A stretch of DNA of 64,000 bases, from contig NZ_CP047023.1 in the NCBI RefSeq assembly GCF_009796765.1, positions 2,897,501-2,961,500 of the forward strand, in the 5' to 3' direction. The DNA comes from Paraglaciecola sp. L3A3 (GTDB lineage: Bacteria > Pseudomonadota > Gammaproteobacteria > Enterobacterales > Alteromonadaceae). Made by a program: the position numbers and the translations under genes. Within the stretch, counting starts at the first letter, position 1; every line of letters begins with the position of its first letter. Below the pieces are notes generated by a model, which had not been told where the DNA came from, did no database searches, and saw only the letters and a list, made by a program, of their open reading frames with translations. Positions 1 to 9,393 of the stretch are shown here, piece by piece.

Positions 1-585
1 CCAATTATCTATTCCATAAATAAGACCGCTAGGTTGATGTTCGAGATTACCGCCACGTGCACCGCCTGTATAGATAATCTCCCTTAAATCGGCAACGCCA
101 TCGTCATTCGTATCTGTTAATAATAAAAGATCTAAGGTATTGGTTTCACGAACAATAATACGGCCATTATCTAGGGGTAAAATCATACGAGGCAATAATA
201 GCTTGTCGGCAAATATGCTGAAACTTTCAAAAAGTCCATCGCCATCTTTATCTTCTAAACGTTTAATTGTACTGGTGGGTTTAAAAGTACCACTGCTATC
301 AGCGTCTTGCATATAAGTTAACATTTCTGCCACATATATTCGGCCATTACCATCAAAAGCCATAGTAACGGGCTCTTCAATCAAAGGCTCTGCAGCTACA
401 ATTTCCATGGAGTAGCCATCTTGTACTACCATGGTTTGTAAACTTTCCTCAGGGGATAGAGGCAATATTGCCTCATGCAATTTGGGGTCATAATCTTTAG
501 CTAAGACAAATGGACTAACCAAGCCCGATGACATGGCCAAAATCACACAAAATGACACACCATTTTTTGCTGCTTGAAAAAACAT
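1..585 (-). CDS. PVC-type membrane-bound dehydrogenase-like protein (C-terminus outside window)
   Basis: My translation of the minus strand from ATG at 585 gives about 195 residues with no stop before the window edge, so the gene is cut. The first 30 residues form a signal peptide ending VLAKDY. It continues with PEESLQTMVVQDGYSMEIVA, then EEPVTMAFDGNGRIYVAEM and an Asp-rich DKDGDGLFE stretch. This is the start of the beta-propeller of PVC-type, often heme-binding, 'membrane-bound dehydrogenase' proteins related to sorbosone dehydrogenases. The family usually continues into HEAT-like and cytochrome c parts, which cannot be seen here. An AAGAGA ribosome site lies upstream. It sits 22 bp downstream of the GH29 gene on the same strand and probably shares its transcript. 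Its substrate is unknown; a role in oxidising sugars released by the neighbours is inference. Confidence 0.7.
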   Translation of the reverse strand, partial: MFFQAAKNGVSFCVILAMSSGLVSPFVLAKDYDPKLHEAILPLSPEESLQTMVVQDGYSMEIVAAEPLIEEPVTMAFDGNGRIYVAEMLTYMQDADSSGTFKPTSTIKRLEDKDGDGLFESFSIFADKLLLPRMILPLDNGRIIVRETNTLDLLLLTDTNDDGVADLREIIYTGGARGGNLEHQPSGLIYGIDNW

Positions 586-607
586 ATTTAAATCTCTTTT
601 TACAATA

Positions 608-2176
608 TTAATTAACTGAAAGATCAAAGCCGATGACAGGCTGTTCAGGTATGTTTTTAGGCAACACTATGGTTAAGCCATTCTTATCTCGTTGCCACGT
701 TAACTTCTCGCTAGAGCCCAGCATTGATATAGCGGTTATATCCTTAGTTAATAGCCCATCAGTTTTTAAAGTCTTGATTTGAATGTCTTGTGAAGGAGCA
801 GCCAAAACAAAAGCGTACAAGTGGCCTTCCTTTTGAGTAAATCGAACATCTTGCGCAGAAAACTCCAGCAAGTTTTCTCCGGTACGTCTAGAGACAATTT
901 CTAATGGCCCTTCACCGAAAGTTTTCCAAGGGCGAGTGCCATAAATACCAGCACCATTAATCTTCATCCAATCACCAAACGCGGTAAGATATGCAGCTTG
1001 CTTTTCTGGTAATGTACCGTCTCCCCGTAAAGCTACGTTCATCATGACTATGCCATTTTTACTAATTGCATCTACTGCGTTACCAATCAAAACAGGCACG
1101 CTCATACGCGTCATTTTATTTTTACGATAAAACCAGTTACCTGATATATCAGTTGCCCACATCCATGGGTGTGTTTGTATTTCTCCAAACATGCCCCGTT
1201 CAAGGTTATAAGTAAACGCCGCTTTATTCATTTTTGAATCTTTAAACGACAACACCTTAGTTTGTTTACCTTGATGCTCTGATAAATCTTTATTGATGAA
1301 ATCTGAAAATAATCCCACCCCAGACACCTCACCAAAACTATCTGCTGGATATGGCGAGTCATTGTTAAACATATCAGGGTCGTATTTTTCTATTAATTCC
1401 CAGCTACGCTGATACCAATGTCTATTCCAAGATTCCTGAGAAGCAAATTCGGTAGGATGATAATCCATATTAAACAGCTGCCATTCTAAAGTATTAGGCT
1501 TTTGGTATTGACGAGCGGCATTAAAAAATCGTGGCGACCAATACAAATGGGTAGATACACCAAATTTAAGTCCATACTTCTGTGTGGCATTTTTCCACTC
1601 TTGGATAGTATCTCGTTTCGGCCCCATATCCACAGAATTCCATGGATGCGAAGAGTCGTACATATCAAAGTTATCGTGATGAGTGGCTACAGGCATAACA
1701 AAACGTGCGCCATTGTCTTTAAAAAACTTAACTAAGCCATCTGGATCCCATTTTTCAGCTTTAAAATCAGGAATAAATTTTTCATAGCCAAATACAGAAG
1801 GATGGCCATAACGTTTGGTATGCCATGCAGTTAAGGTAGCCGTAGTCTGCATATCTCTTTCAGGGGTTTTTGAAGGCGTTAAAAAACCTTCAGTACCATA
1901 CATTCTGCGACCGTAATGAGAGCCATCGTGTGGACGGTTTTCATCGATACTGGAAGGTACTCCCCAATGTGTCCAAATACCGATTTTACCGTCCACAAAC
2001 CATTCAGGCACTTTATAGTTTTCAGCCATCGATTCCCAGTTAGCTGCAATTTTCCCGTCCTCTTTATGACGAGTAATATCTTTTGCATAAATATTATGAA
2101 CGTTAGTAGTAAGCAATAACGCCCCCACTACATAAGCTAGCTTTGATTGCATAGTATTGTCTTTACTTAACTTCAT
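608..2176 (-). CDS. GH29-family alpha-L-fucosidase-like protein, exported
   Basis: A 522-residue protein with an N-terminal export signal (about residues 9-31) and a GH29-like TIM barrel: IWTHWG at 67-72, THHDNFD at 165-171, and the strand leading to PDMFNND at about 267-273. GH29 enzymes release alpha-L-fucose from glycans. In typical members the nucleophile Asp lies in a WWDG or WFDG motif. Here the matching position seems to be Asp273 in FNND, an atypical context, so activity is less certain than for the second GH29 protein of this cluster. The first Met is preferred because GGAG lies 5 bases upstream; Met9 is the alternative. The start overlaps the end of the upstream sulfatase gene by 14 bases, indicating translational coupling. 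Confidence 0.85.
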   Translation of the reverse strand: MKLSKDNTMQSKLAYVVGALLLTTNVHNIYAKDITRHKEDGKIAANWESMAENYKVPEWFVDGKIGIWTHWGVPSSIDENRPHDGSHYGRRMYGTEGFLTPSKTPERDMQTTATLTAWHTKRYGHPSVFGYEKFIPDFKAEKWDPDGLVKFFKDNGARFVMPVATHHDNFDMYDSSHPWNSVDMGPKRDTIQEWKNATQKYGLKFGVSTHLYWSPRFFNAARQYQKPNTLEWQLFNMDYHPTEFASQESWNRHWYQRSWELIEKYDPDMFNNDSPYPADSFGEVSGVGLFSDFINKDLSEHQGKQTKVLSFKDSKMNKAAFTYNLERGMFGEIQTHPWMWATDISGNWFYRKNKMTRMSVPVLIGNAVDAISKNGIVMMNVALRGDGTLPEKQAAYLTAFGDWMKINGAGIYGTRPWKTFGEGPLEIVSRRTGENLLEFSAQDVRFTQKEGHLYAFVLAAPSQDIQIKTLKTDGLLTKDITAISMLGSSEKLTWQRDKNGLTIVLPKNIPEQPVIGFDLSVN

Positions 2177-3650
2177 TTGGACTCCAGTTGGGGATCCCAG
2201 TCTCTTTTAATTGTTTGTAGTATCGTTTAACTAAGGGTTGATCAGCCTTGCCTACTTTAGGAAGGTTTTCATTCACCATTAAAGGAACAGCAGTATCCCA
2301 CCACTGCTCATAACTACTGCGAAGATTATTTACTATTTCAGGGTGTTTATCCGCTAGGTTATTTTTCTCACCGGAATCGATACTAATATCGTACAATTCG
2401 TTATTATTATCAAAGCGCCACTGCTGAGTTCGTACTGCATATTTACCGTATTTTGCGGCATCTCTTTCACCGGTTTTCCAACGGCCTATATGAAAAAATA
2501 ATTTACGATCATCCCATTTTACATCAGGATTATTGAGTAATGGCAGTAATGAGCGTCCATCAAAGGTTTGCATGTCATTAGGTAACTTAACACCAGCCAA
2601 TTCACTGAAAGTTGGATATAGGTCTAAATGAGCCGTAAGGGTGTTGATATCGACATTTTTGTTAAGTACACCTGGCCATTGCCAATACATAGGAACATGT
2701 GAGCCACCTTCATATGGTGAATTTTTTCTGCCTTTTAAACCTGCATTATAGGGCGTTATTTTAACGCCATCTTTAACAATAGGTTTCATCGACATACCAT
2801 TGTCAGTCATGAAAATAATTAGAGTGTTGTCTAATGCATGCCATTGTTCTAATTTCTTCATTAGAACACCTAAATTGTCATCAATATTTTCAATCATGCC
2901 GTAACGAGCAGCCGTTAGGTCATCATATCCTTCGTCTAAAAAACGTTTTTTATACTCTTGTGGGGCTACTGGAGGACCATGAGGCGCATTAAGTGAAACA
3001 TAAGCAAAGTAAGGTTTTTTTGCATCATGTTGTTTCTTTATCCATGCCAAGGCAGAATCAAAAAACACGTCAGTACAAAAACCTTGGGTTTGCACTATTG
3101 TATCGTTATGCAGTAATACATTATCAAAATACAGGTTGTCTTTATTAGGTGGGAAATCCCCAAGATTACTTTGGCCAATACCACCAGCACCGTGCATTAA
3201 TACTTCGTCAAAACCGCGTGATTGAGGTAGGTATTCCTCTTCATCTCCAAGGTGCCACTTGCCAAATAAACCGGTTGCGTATCCCGCAGATTTCAGAGCC
3301 TGAGGCATAGTGTGTACATCAAGTGCCATACGCTCCCTTTGAAAAATGGTATGAGTGACACCTACTTTGAAAGGTGCTTTACCGCTCATTAATGCTGCTC
3401 TTGTAGGAGCACAAGTAGGACTGACTTGGAAATCCTTAAAGCGCACAGCATTTTTAGCAAAGTCGTCAATATGAGGGGTTTTTAATATTTCATTTCCGGT
3501 ATGAGAAAAATCCCCTAAACCTTGGTCATCGGTCATCACTAAAATAATATTGGGTCGAGAGCCTGCTAACTCATTAACATGTGGTTTAGCACTCGCCCCC
3601 CCAAAAGTTAATATCAGCGAAATAAGTAAAAAAATCTTTTTTATTATCAT
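2163..3650 (-). CDS. S1-family sulfatase (arylsulfatase-type), periplasmic
   Basis: A 495-residue protein with signal peptide (residues 1-21, cut near GASA). It shows the alkaline-phosphatase-superfamily start PNIILVMTDDQG with metal Asp41/Asp42, and the sulfatase signature CAPTR at 80-84, whose Cys80 would become formylglycine. GKWHLGD and TDNGMS blocks follow. The length is normal for S1 sulfatases. It removes sulfate esters from polysaccharides; beside two fucosidase-like genes the most likely target is a sulfated fucan, but the exact linkage cannot be read from the sequence. Maturation needs a formylglycine-generating enzyme or anaerobic maturase, and none is in this window. A TAGGAG ribosome site precedes the ATG. 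The end overlaps the GH29 gene. Confidence 0.93.
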   Translation of the reverse strand: MIIKKIFLLISLILTFGGASAKPHVNELAGSRPNIILVMTDDQGLGDFSHTGNEILKTPHIDDFAKNAVRFKDFQVSPTCAPTRAALMSGKAPFKVGVTHTIFQRERMALDVHTMPQALKSAGYATGLFGKWHLGDEEEYLPQSRGFDEVLMHGAGGIGQSNLGDFPPNKDNLYFDNVLLHNDTIVQTQGFCTDVFFDSALAWIKKQHDAKKPYFAYVSLNAPHGPPVAPQEYKKRFLDEGYDDLTAARYGMIENIDDNLGVLMKKLEQWHALDNTLIIFMTDNGMSMKPIVKDGVKITPYNAGLKGRKNSPYEGGSHVPMYWQWPGVLNKNVDINTLTAHLDLYPTFSELAGVKLPNDMQTFDGRSLLPLLNNPDVKWDDRKLFFHIGRWKTGERDAAKYGKYAVRTQQWRFDNNNELYDISIDSGEKNNLADKHPEIVNNLRSSYEQWWDTAVPLMVNENLPKVGKADQPLVKRYYKQLKETGIPNWSPNEVK

Positions 3651-3742
3651 TATTTTGGCTCCTAATAATTTACTTTTTTTAAAAAGCAGACTTTATATTT
3701 GGTTAGTTATTTGCAGTAAAAAATGTGTCTCAAACGCCAAAG

Positions 3743-4570
3743 CTATTTAAGAAATTCTGCCATGGGAATACTTTCATCAATTTCTTTGATTTCAATATTG
3801 CGATAAAAAATTTCAGCTGTTTCAGACTGAAACCCTATAATTCCAGTTGATGGTGTTAAATTGGTCGCCATATTAATAATCTCACCATTTAACTTATGAA
3901 TAGTGTATTCATTGCCCATTACGATAATTTCAGAGTGATTCCATTTATCATTAAGGGCATTAAAATTGCGAGTGTCTTTAGCTAAATGCCACCAACCTTT
4001 TACTGTTGATGCCACGCCGCCTTCATTTGGGTGTAAGAAAGTCTTCTTCTTCTCTTGACTGCTAGGATCGGTATACAATAAATAATCAATACCTTTACCT
4101 GATCTGATTAAATCTCCGGTATTATTCTTATCTGTTCTATGATCATAACGAATTTGATATTCAATGCCTGTAGGCCAAACATTATCTTTGGTGACATGAT
4201 AATAAACCCCAGCGTCATATTGCCATTGTTTAAAATTATTGGCTATTTTAGTGCCCCATTTATAATCAAATCGAAGAATATACTTGCTATATTTTTTCTT
4301 AGTGTAAAACAAACCATGGGTATCATTGGCACCAGTATTTAGATTGTATTCTTGGGGGAATTCATCATTAAATACGTGAATAGTTTCATTTTCGATGGCG
4401 AAGACTTTTTTCGCCATTTCTTCGTCACCACTGCGTAATTTTAAATATAAGCCATCAAAGTTTTTACCATTAAATAAAGGTTTAAAATCAGAATATTTTT
4501 CATTCGCTTGCACATTAAAAATGCATAAACCTAATACCATAACTATTACTTTATTTAACTGATAATGCAT
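3743..4570 (-). CDS. DUF1080 (3-keto-disaccharide hydrolase-type) secreted protein
   Basis: A 275-residue exported protein (signal peptide about 1-22, ending VQANEK). It begins its mature part with FKPLFNGKNFDGLY, the typical opening of DUF1080 domains. The rest is a jelly-roll/LamG-like fold with YSKYILRFDYKWG near the middle, GGVAS and WNHSEIIVMGNEYTIHKLNG, and a closing GIIGFQSETAEIFYRNIEIK. The family is annotated as 3-keto-disaccharide hydrolase and commonly accompanies sulfatases and glycosidases. It is the first gene read after a 430-base gap, with AAGGAG nine bases upstream of the start. The 92-base gap to the sulfatase gene suggests the same transcript or a close second promoter. Confidence 0.82.
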   Translation of the reverse strand: MHYQLNKVIVMVLGLCIFNVQANEKYSDFKPLFNGKNFDGLYLKLRSGDEEMAKKVFAIENETIHVFNDEFPQEYNLNTGANDTHGLFYTKKKYSKYILRFDYKWGTKIANNFKQWQYDAGVYYHVTKDNVWPTGIEYQIRYDHRTDKNNTGDLIRSGKGIDYLLYTDPSSQEKKKTFLHPNEGGVASTVKGWWHLAKDTRNFNALNDKWNHSEIIVMGNEYTIHKLNGEIINMATNLTPSTGIIGFQSETAEIFYRNIEIKEIDESIPMAEFLK

Positions 4571-4999
4571 AGAGTTTCACTCCTTAAGCTTCCATATTTA
4601 TTCGTCATAACGAGGAAGATATATTATTTTATATTTAAAACAAAACACTATATAGTAAACGAAGGGTAATTGTAAATATTTGTGATATATTATGTTTAAT
4701 TTTTAACACAATTATTTGCTGTAAATACTTGATGCCATAAAAACATCAAGATTAACCCCGTAAATAACTTCATTCTTTTCCAGGTACAAGACACACCAAT
4801 AAAGAATAAAGTTATATACACAAATACAGAAACGAGGATTAACTTCACTCAACCCGGTGGACTAAACGATTGTCTATATTAAAAAGTAGAGACTATTTAG
4901 GATGAAAACAAAAATAATCTATAAAAAGTCCTCTCTATAGAGAGGCACTAGAAATAGAGAGGCGCTAGAAACAGAACACCGTAGTAATTTAACGCCCTT
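4571..4999. other. Non-coding stretch between DUF1080 and GH29 genes
   Basis: AT-rich sequence with no convincing open frame. It should hold the promoter of the DUF1080-sulfatase-GH29 transcript (minus strand). Near its right end is a 16-base perfect palindrome at 4930-4945, followed by a short direct repeat of AGAGAGGC-CTAGAAA type at about 4939-4975. No operator of a known regulator was recognised. Confidence 0.5.
4923..4945 (-). terminator. Possible weak terminator after the second GH29 gene
   Basis: The palindrome CCTCTCTATAGAGAGG (4930-4945) read on the minus strand is followed by ACTTTTTAT. It lies about 55 bases past the stop of the GH29 gene at 5000. The stem has no proper loop and the T run is short, so termination is only plausible. 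Confidence 0.35.
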
Positions 5000-6481
5000 C
5001 TAAAATACAATTTTTACTAAATCAGGTAAGGTTGTCTGCATCCCTTTAGGTAAAACAATATGTAAGCTACCTTCAGTAAATTTAGACGCGACTTTTTCAC
5101 CGGTACGTAACAGTGTGACTGATTTTGGCTTACTGATTTCAGTTATAAAAATTGTATTGCTATCATCAGCCATTGAATACCAAGTATTTCCTCGCTTAGT
5201 CGTGAAGTTTTGGGTTTTATCCAAGGTAGGTAATGGTGCATTTAAATCAACATCGTAAACAGCTTCACGAGAATGCTCCATCCATAAAGCTAACTCTTCT
5301 GTCATTTCATAATACCAATCCATCATCTCACCATTAGGACGAGGAGTTATGTTAACTAACAAGTTCCCCCCTAACGAACGCACACGGACAAGCTCAGTTA
5401 GCAGTGTATTGGTATCCCAATGATTGGTTTCTAAGGCCTTGTTGTAATGCCAAAATGGAGTGTTTTTTGCCTCAGATTTGATGCACAGCTCCCACCACCA
5501 TCCGGCTTCGTTAGTGGCTTTTACATGTTCACTTTTACCATGACCACTTCCTTCGGGAGTAGCAATATTGCCACGGGCGACAAATATCTCAGGTTGATAT
5601 TCTGCGAGTTCTTGCTCTGTCATGATGGAGTTACCATCCCACCACATCATATCGATTTTTCCGTAGTTGGTGACTAACTCACGTACCTGGTTGGCAGATT
5701 CTTGTTTTTCTAATCGAGCACTTTCTTTTGATGGCGCAATTTTATGACCGACATTTTCGTGCTTGTAGTTAACCCCTACTGCAGGTTGTGAAAAATCTTT
5801 GTTTTTATAGTCATAATGCCAATTCGGCCCTGAATAATATAAACCCACACGAATGCCATTATTTCGAGCAGCCTCAACATAACCTTTCACAAGATCTTTA
5901 CCGCCCATGTGATCACCAGTATCCCAGGTGCCATGTTTACTTGGCCACAAGGCATAGCCGTCGTGGTGACGGGTGGTTAAGACTGAGTATCCAAAACCAG
6001 CCTTAGCTGCAGCAGCCATCCATTTTTCAGGATCATATTGTTCAGGAACCCAAGTTTCGGCAACCTTGAACATATCTTCAGGCAGCATCATTTTGCGATT
6101 ATGTTTGGCTTTTGTGGCAGACCATTTCATTGCCCAAGCATCACCATTATTTGGTGGCACACTAGTTGGCCCCCAATGTAAAAACAATCCTAGTCCTGAT
6201 TTTCTAAACCATGCCCATTCAGGATGTTCTTTTTCATCAATAATAGTTTTAGCTCTTAGTTTAAAATGAAGGTTTTCTCTAACCCATGAACGCATCTCTT
6301 CTGGTGAACGATTAGCCCATGGGCGCTCTACAACAGTTTTATGGGATTGCCTGGCAACAGCGAAGGGATCTTCCGCTAAGGATGGTTCTTCCACTGGCGC
6401 AGCAACAGCATGAATTGATAAACCCATTCCAGTTATTATGACGGTTGACATAAGCACCAAAAATTTATTAACTTTTATCAT
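5000..6481 (-). CDS. GH29 alpha-L-fucosidase, exported
   Basis: A 493-residue protein with signal peptide (about 1-28, AVAA). The catalytic barrel is canonical for GH29: WFRKSGLGLFLHWGP at 91-105, TTRHHDGYALWP near 169-180, RVGLYYSGPNWH near 211-222, and YGKIDMMWWDGN at 273-284, where Asp282 of WWDG is the expected nucleophile. A C-terminal beta domain follows (LRTGEKVASKF, then VLPKGMQTTLPDLVKIVF). It should release alpha-L-fucose in the periplasm or outside the cell. It is only distantly similar to the other GH29 protein of this cluster, so the two probably differ in linkage or substrate. It is followed by a weak palindromic terminator candidate. Confidence 0.92.
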   Translation of the reverse strand: MIKVNKFLVLMSTVIITGMGLSIHAVAAPVEEPSLAEDPFAVARQSHKTVVERPWANRSPEEMRSWVRENLHFKLRAKTIIDEKEHPEWAWFRKSGLGLFLHWGPTSVPPNNGDAWAMKWSATKAKHNRKMMLPEDMFKVAETWVPEQYDPEKWMAAAAKAGFGYSVLTTRHHDGYALWPSKHGTWDTGDHMGGKDLVKGYVEAARNNGIRVGLYYSGPNWHYDYKNKDFSQPAVGVNYKHENVGHKIAPSKESARLEKQESANQVRELVTNYGKIDMMWWDGNSIMTEQELAEYQPEIFVARGNIATPEGSGHGKSEHVKATNEAGWWWELCIKSEAKNTPFWHYNKALETNHWDTNTLLTELVRVRSLGGNLLVNITPRPNGEMMDWYYEMTEELALWMEHSREAVYDVDLNAPLPTLDKTQNFTTKRGNTWYSMADDSNTIFITEISKPKSVTLLRTGEKVASKFTEGSLHIVLPKGMQTTLPDLVKIVF

Positions 6482-6541
6482 TATTTTACTTACCTATAAA
6501 TTACTAAAAATTATTTTTATTCAGAATTATTTCTTATTGAA

Positions 6542-8272
6542 CTATTTATTGCAGAACATTGCCTTGTTAAACAAATGACATACGAAGCGCCGCTGGCATA
6601 TAAACATGAACAGAAGTATTAACGCTATCAATGACAATGCCCCACCACTAGATTTAGAATCGCTTTCGACTACAGGTTGATCCGGCTCTTCAATCGGCAC
6701 AACAGGGACTTCAACAGGTTCTTCTGCAGTCACAGTTAGGTAGGTGTAAGTAATGACATTAAAATTCGTATCCTCAATCACACTCTGACTATTGGACTTA
6801 TAAAAAGTATTAGCAGTTATATTTGTTTGTGTCGAACCATCGACAAAAGTATAACTATCACCAGCATCAATCGTTGCATATATGGTATTTACAATTGTTT
6901 TTGCATCCACATAACCTAATAATTTCCAGTTGCTTGTAGCACTGCGAAATGGCTCTGTTCCATAATGATATAAATTGGTGGTGATAACTGCTGAACCGTC
7001 ATTACCAGTAATTAAAGCTAAGGGATAACTATTTTCATAAGGCGTTGCTTTGATAGTGAAGTTTGCTTCAGCACTTGTACTGAATTCCGCAGAAATGATA
7101 TTTCCTGATTGGCTAATAAGATAATGAATATCTACTGCATCACTTTTAACAGTTGTTGTGCCTACATCAAATACTTCATCGTTTAAGTTATAGGTATCAA
7201 TTTTAGATTTAACATCATTGACACTGGCTCCAACCACATAATAGTGACGAAACTGCATTGATTCACCAAAATCAATATCGTCGTAGGGTTGTTTAATCAT
7301 AGTGAAAACAAAATAATCTCTTGGGTTTGTGCTACTACCTACTCGCCCCCAATTAATAATCCCATTTGCCGCTAGTTCGTCATTAGTAAAAACTAATCCC
7401 AATGTTGGCCCGGTACCGTCTTCTGCTGACGAAAAAGCAGCCCATCCTCCAGTATTCTCAACTTGAATGGTACTTACCGAGCCCCATTGCCCAGGACTTG
7501 CTGAATAAGTATTATCAGAGTTCGATACAAAGAAATTACCTAATGTTGAATTTCTAACCCCACCCCATGGCACATTCAGATGATTCATAGTATCAGGACC
7601 AAAGTTATACATCATATTATCAACTTGGATAATACCTTTGCCAAGGTTAGTGTACTTGGTGTAATACATTACACTGGCATCATGAAGAATATCAGCGTTA
7701 TCCGATGTATGAGCTTGCTGTCCCCAGTTCACAACGGTAAGTGAGTTATCACTAGAATTAAAATATTCAGCCAACATAGGTGAATAAAAAGGTTCAATTT
7801 GCCCTTCAGAGTGTTGTACATAAACCCCAGCCTGGTGAATGAAATACTTATCACCATCACGATCGTTTAGTGTTCCATCTACAGCAACCATTTGCCACAC
7901 TTCATCAATAAAGGGTCGCAGCGTCAGTCCACCATTATCATCGCTGTTATTGTCATGTTGTGGAGGAACCGATTCACCAAAAGCGCTGGTTAAAGAATAT
8001 ATTTGCCCACCCTTGCCGATCCTCATTACATAAGACTCATTGGCAGTACTACCAGCATAAGTAATTTCACTGCTAAAAACCGTTGGCTCAAGGTAATCTG
8101 TAAACGATGAAAAGTATGAAGTAGAATTAGTAAATGCCTTTGTGTAGGAAACGTGAGTATCAAGATTAGCTAACGTAGTTAGCCCAAACACATCAGCTTT
8201 AAGGTTTTCTTGCGCAATGCTAGTTAAGCATGCAGACAAGCAAGCGAAAAACAAAAGAGGCATTTTATACAT
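6542..8272 (-). CDS. Unrecognised large exported protein with C-terminal sorting-type tail
   Basis: A 576-residue protein I could not assign to a family. I chose ATG at 8272; a GTG at 8284 would add four residues. The N-terminus is a signal peptide, and LSAC followed by LTS could be a lipobox, though cleavage after SIAQ is also possible. The body is rich in Asn, Thr, Ser and Tyr, suggesting a beta-structured extracellular protein. Near residues 540-560 there is a linker rich in Pro, Glu and Val, then SSGGALSLIALILLF and a QRR cluster. That layout resembles a GlyGly-CTERM tail, but it has an unusual extra 15 residues after the arginines. Position upstream of a GH29 gene suggests polysaccharide binding or cleavage; this is inference only. 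Confidence 0.6.
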   Translation of the reverse strand: MYKMPLLFFACLSACLTSIAQENLKADVFGLTTLANLDTHVSYTKAFTNSTSYFSSFTDYLEPTVFSSEITYAGSTANESYVMRIGKGGQIYSLTSAFGESVPPQHDNNSDDNGGLTLRPFIDEVWQMVAVDGTLNDRDGDKYFIHQAGVYVQHSEGQIEPFYSPMLAEYFNSSDNSLTVVNWGQQAHTSDNADILHDASVMYYTKYTNLGKGIIQVDNMMYNFGPDTMNHLNVPWGGVRNSTLGNFFVSNSDNTYSASPGQWGSVSTIQVENTGGWAAFSSAEDGTGPTLGLVFTNDELAANGIINWGRVGSSTNPRDYFVFTMIKQPYDDIDFGESMQFRHYYVVGASVNDVKSKIDTYNLNDEVFDVGTTTVKSDAVDIHYLISQSGNIISAEFSTSAEANFTIKATPYENSYPLALITGNDGSAVITTNLYHYGTEPFRSATSNWKLLGYVDAKTIVNTIYATIDAGDSYTFVDGSTQTNITANTFYKSNSQSVIEDTNFNVITYTYLTVTAEEPVEVPVVPIEEPDQPVVESDSKSSGGALSLIALILLFMFICQRRFVCHLFNKAMFCNK

Positions 8273-8675
8273 AATCAAACCCACACATTTATTTACAGTG
8301 ATCTTGTTATTTAGCTTTAACTTGCATTAATCAATAATTATTAATTAATAACAACCCCTGTTCTTATGGACAAATTGTTATTCAACTTACAATTCCGTTT
8401 CATAATAGCAACAAAATTTAACATACGAAACACAAAAACCCTACAACCAAAAAAGTACCGCCGAAAAAAAGAAGTACAATTAAATATAAGAAACCAAAAT
8501 ATATTGTGGAGGTTAGCAATAGGTAAAAACCGATAATTCCACTTTGAGTAAGATGAATATCATGGCTATAAGGAATACTGTTTGAACTGAGCTAACAGCG
8601 CACAGTGAAGTTATTTATGAAATAAATTAAGGTATAAATCGGGATTGGATAAACATACTTTTTAAGCGGCACAAA
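8273..8675. other. Non-coding stretch before the tRNA pair
   Basis: An AT-rich region with no supported gene on either strand. It probably contains the promoter of the minus-strand gene ending at 6542. Nothing else was recognised. Confidence 0.5.
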
Positions 8676-8705
8676 CAAAAAGACCTACTCAAATGAGTAG
8701 GTCTT
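8676..8705 (-). terminator. Rho-independent terminator of the tRNA operon
   Basis: On the minus strand AAGACCTACTC, a four-base loop (ATTT) and GAGTAGGTCTT form an 11-bp stem followed by a T run. It starts a few bases after the second tRNA. Confidence 0.85.
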
Positions 8706-8711
8706 AATATA

Positions 8712-8788
<77 letters not shown>

Positions 8789-8824
8789 TCTGAAATCGTC
8801 CTTTGAAACTGTTGAAAATTCAAG

Positions 8825-8901
<77 letters not shown>

Positions 8902-8958
8902 CCTGAATTTTCTTTTAAGTTAGTGGCTTATTTCGGCCCCTCTCTCAAAGGAGGGCGT

Positions 8959-8986
8959 ATTATACATAGCCATTACTGTGGCGCAA
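8959..8986 (-). promoter_or_regulatory. Sigma-70 promoter of the tRNA-fMet operon
   Basis: On the minus strand TTGCGC (8986-8981) and a perfect TATAAT (8964-8959) are 16 bases apart. ACGCCC follows, a GC-rich discriminator typical of stringently controlled stable-RNA promoters. Confidence 0.8.
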
Positions 8987-9093
8987 GGTTAACTTGCAAA
9001 TATTTAGCATAAAAGTGAGAAAAAAATCTTTATGTTTAATTAACATACAGGTTTTGTATTTTAATCAACCAATCCCGAGAATAATGAATATTA

Positions 9094-9393
9094 TCAAACA
9101 AGATCTTGCATAATTTCTGCTAGGTCAAAGTCTAAACTAGTAACCCCATTCACTTGATGAGTGATTAATTTAACCTCTACTTTATTATAAATATTTAACC
9201 ATTCAGGATGATGGTTTAACTGTTCAATATATATTGCTACATCATTCATCCAACTCAAGGCGTCCTCAAAACTTACAAACTTGAACGTTTTGACTAATTT
9301 TCCATCAATATAAGACCATTCATTTTGATTGTCAGATGACTGATTAAGTAAATTTAACTGCTTTATAATTTGTGCTTCAGTTTTTTGTTGCAT
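9094..9393 (-). CDS. phhB: 4a-hydroxytetrahydrobiopterin (pterin-4a-carbinolamine) dehydratase
   Basis: A 99-residue protein of the usual small size for this family. It recycles the pterin cofactor of aromatic amino acid hydroxylases by dehydrating 4a-hydroxytetrahydropterin. Seen in the sequence: the active-site block LNHHPEWLNIYNKVEVKL with His-His-Pro, and the closing LITHQVNGVTSLDFDLA. I start at ATG 9393 because GAGGGG lies six bases upstream; the GTG one codon earlier is less likely. No phenylalanine hydroxylase gene is adjacent, so the partner must lie elsewhere. Confidence 0.9.
   Translation of the reverse strand: MQQKTEAQIIKQLNLLNQSSDNQNEWSYIDGKLVKTFKFVSFEDALSWMNDVAIYIEQLNHHPEWLNIYNKVEVKLITHQVNGVTSLDFDLAEIMQDLV

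Noticed and set aside
8273-8675. A hidden small gene between the exported protein and the tRNAs
   Set aside because: Frames on both strands are short and lack ribosome sites; only intergenic sequence is supported.
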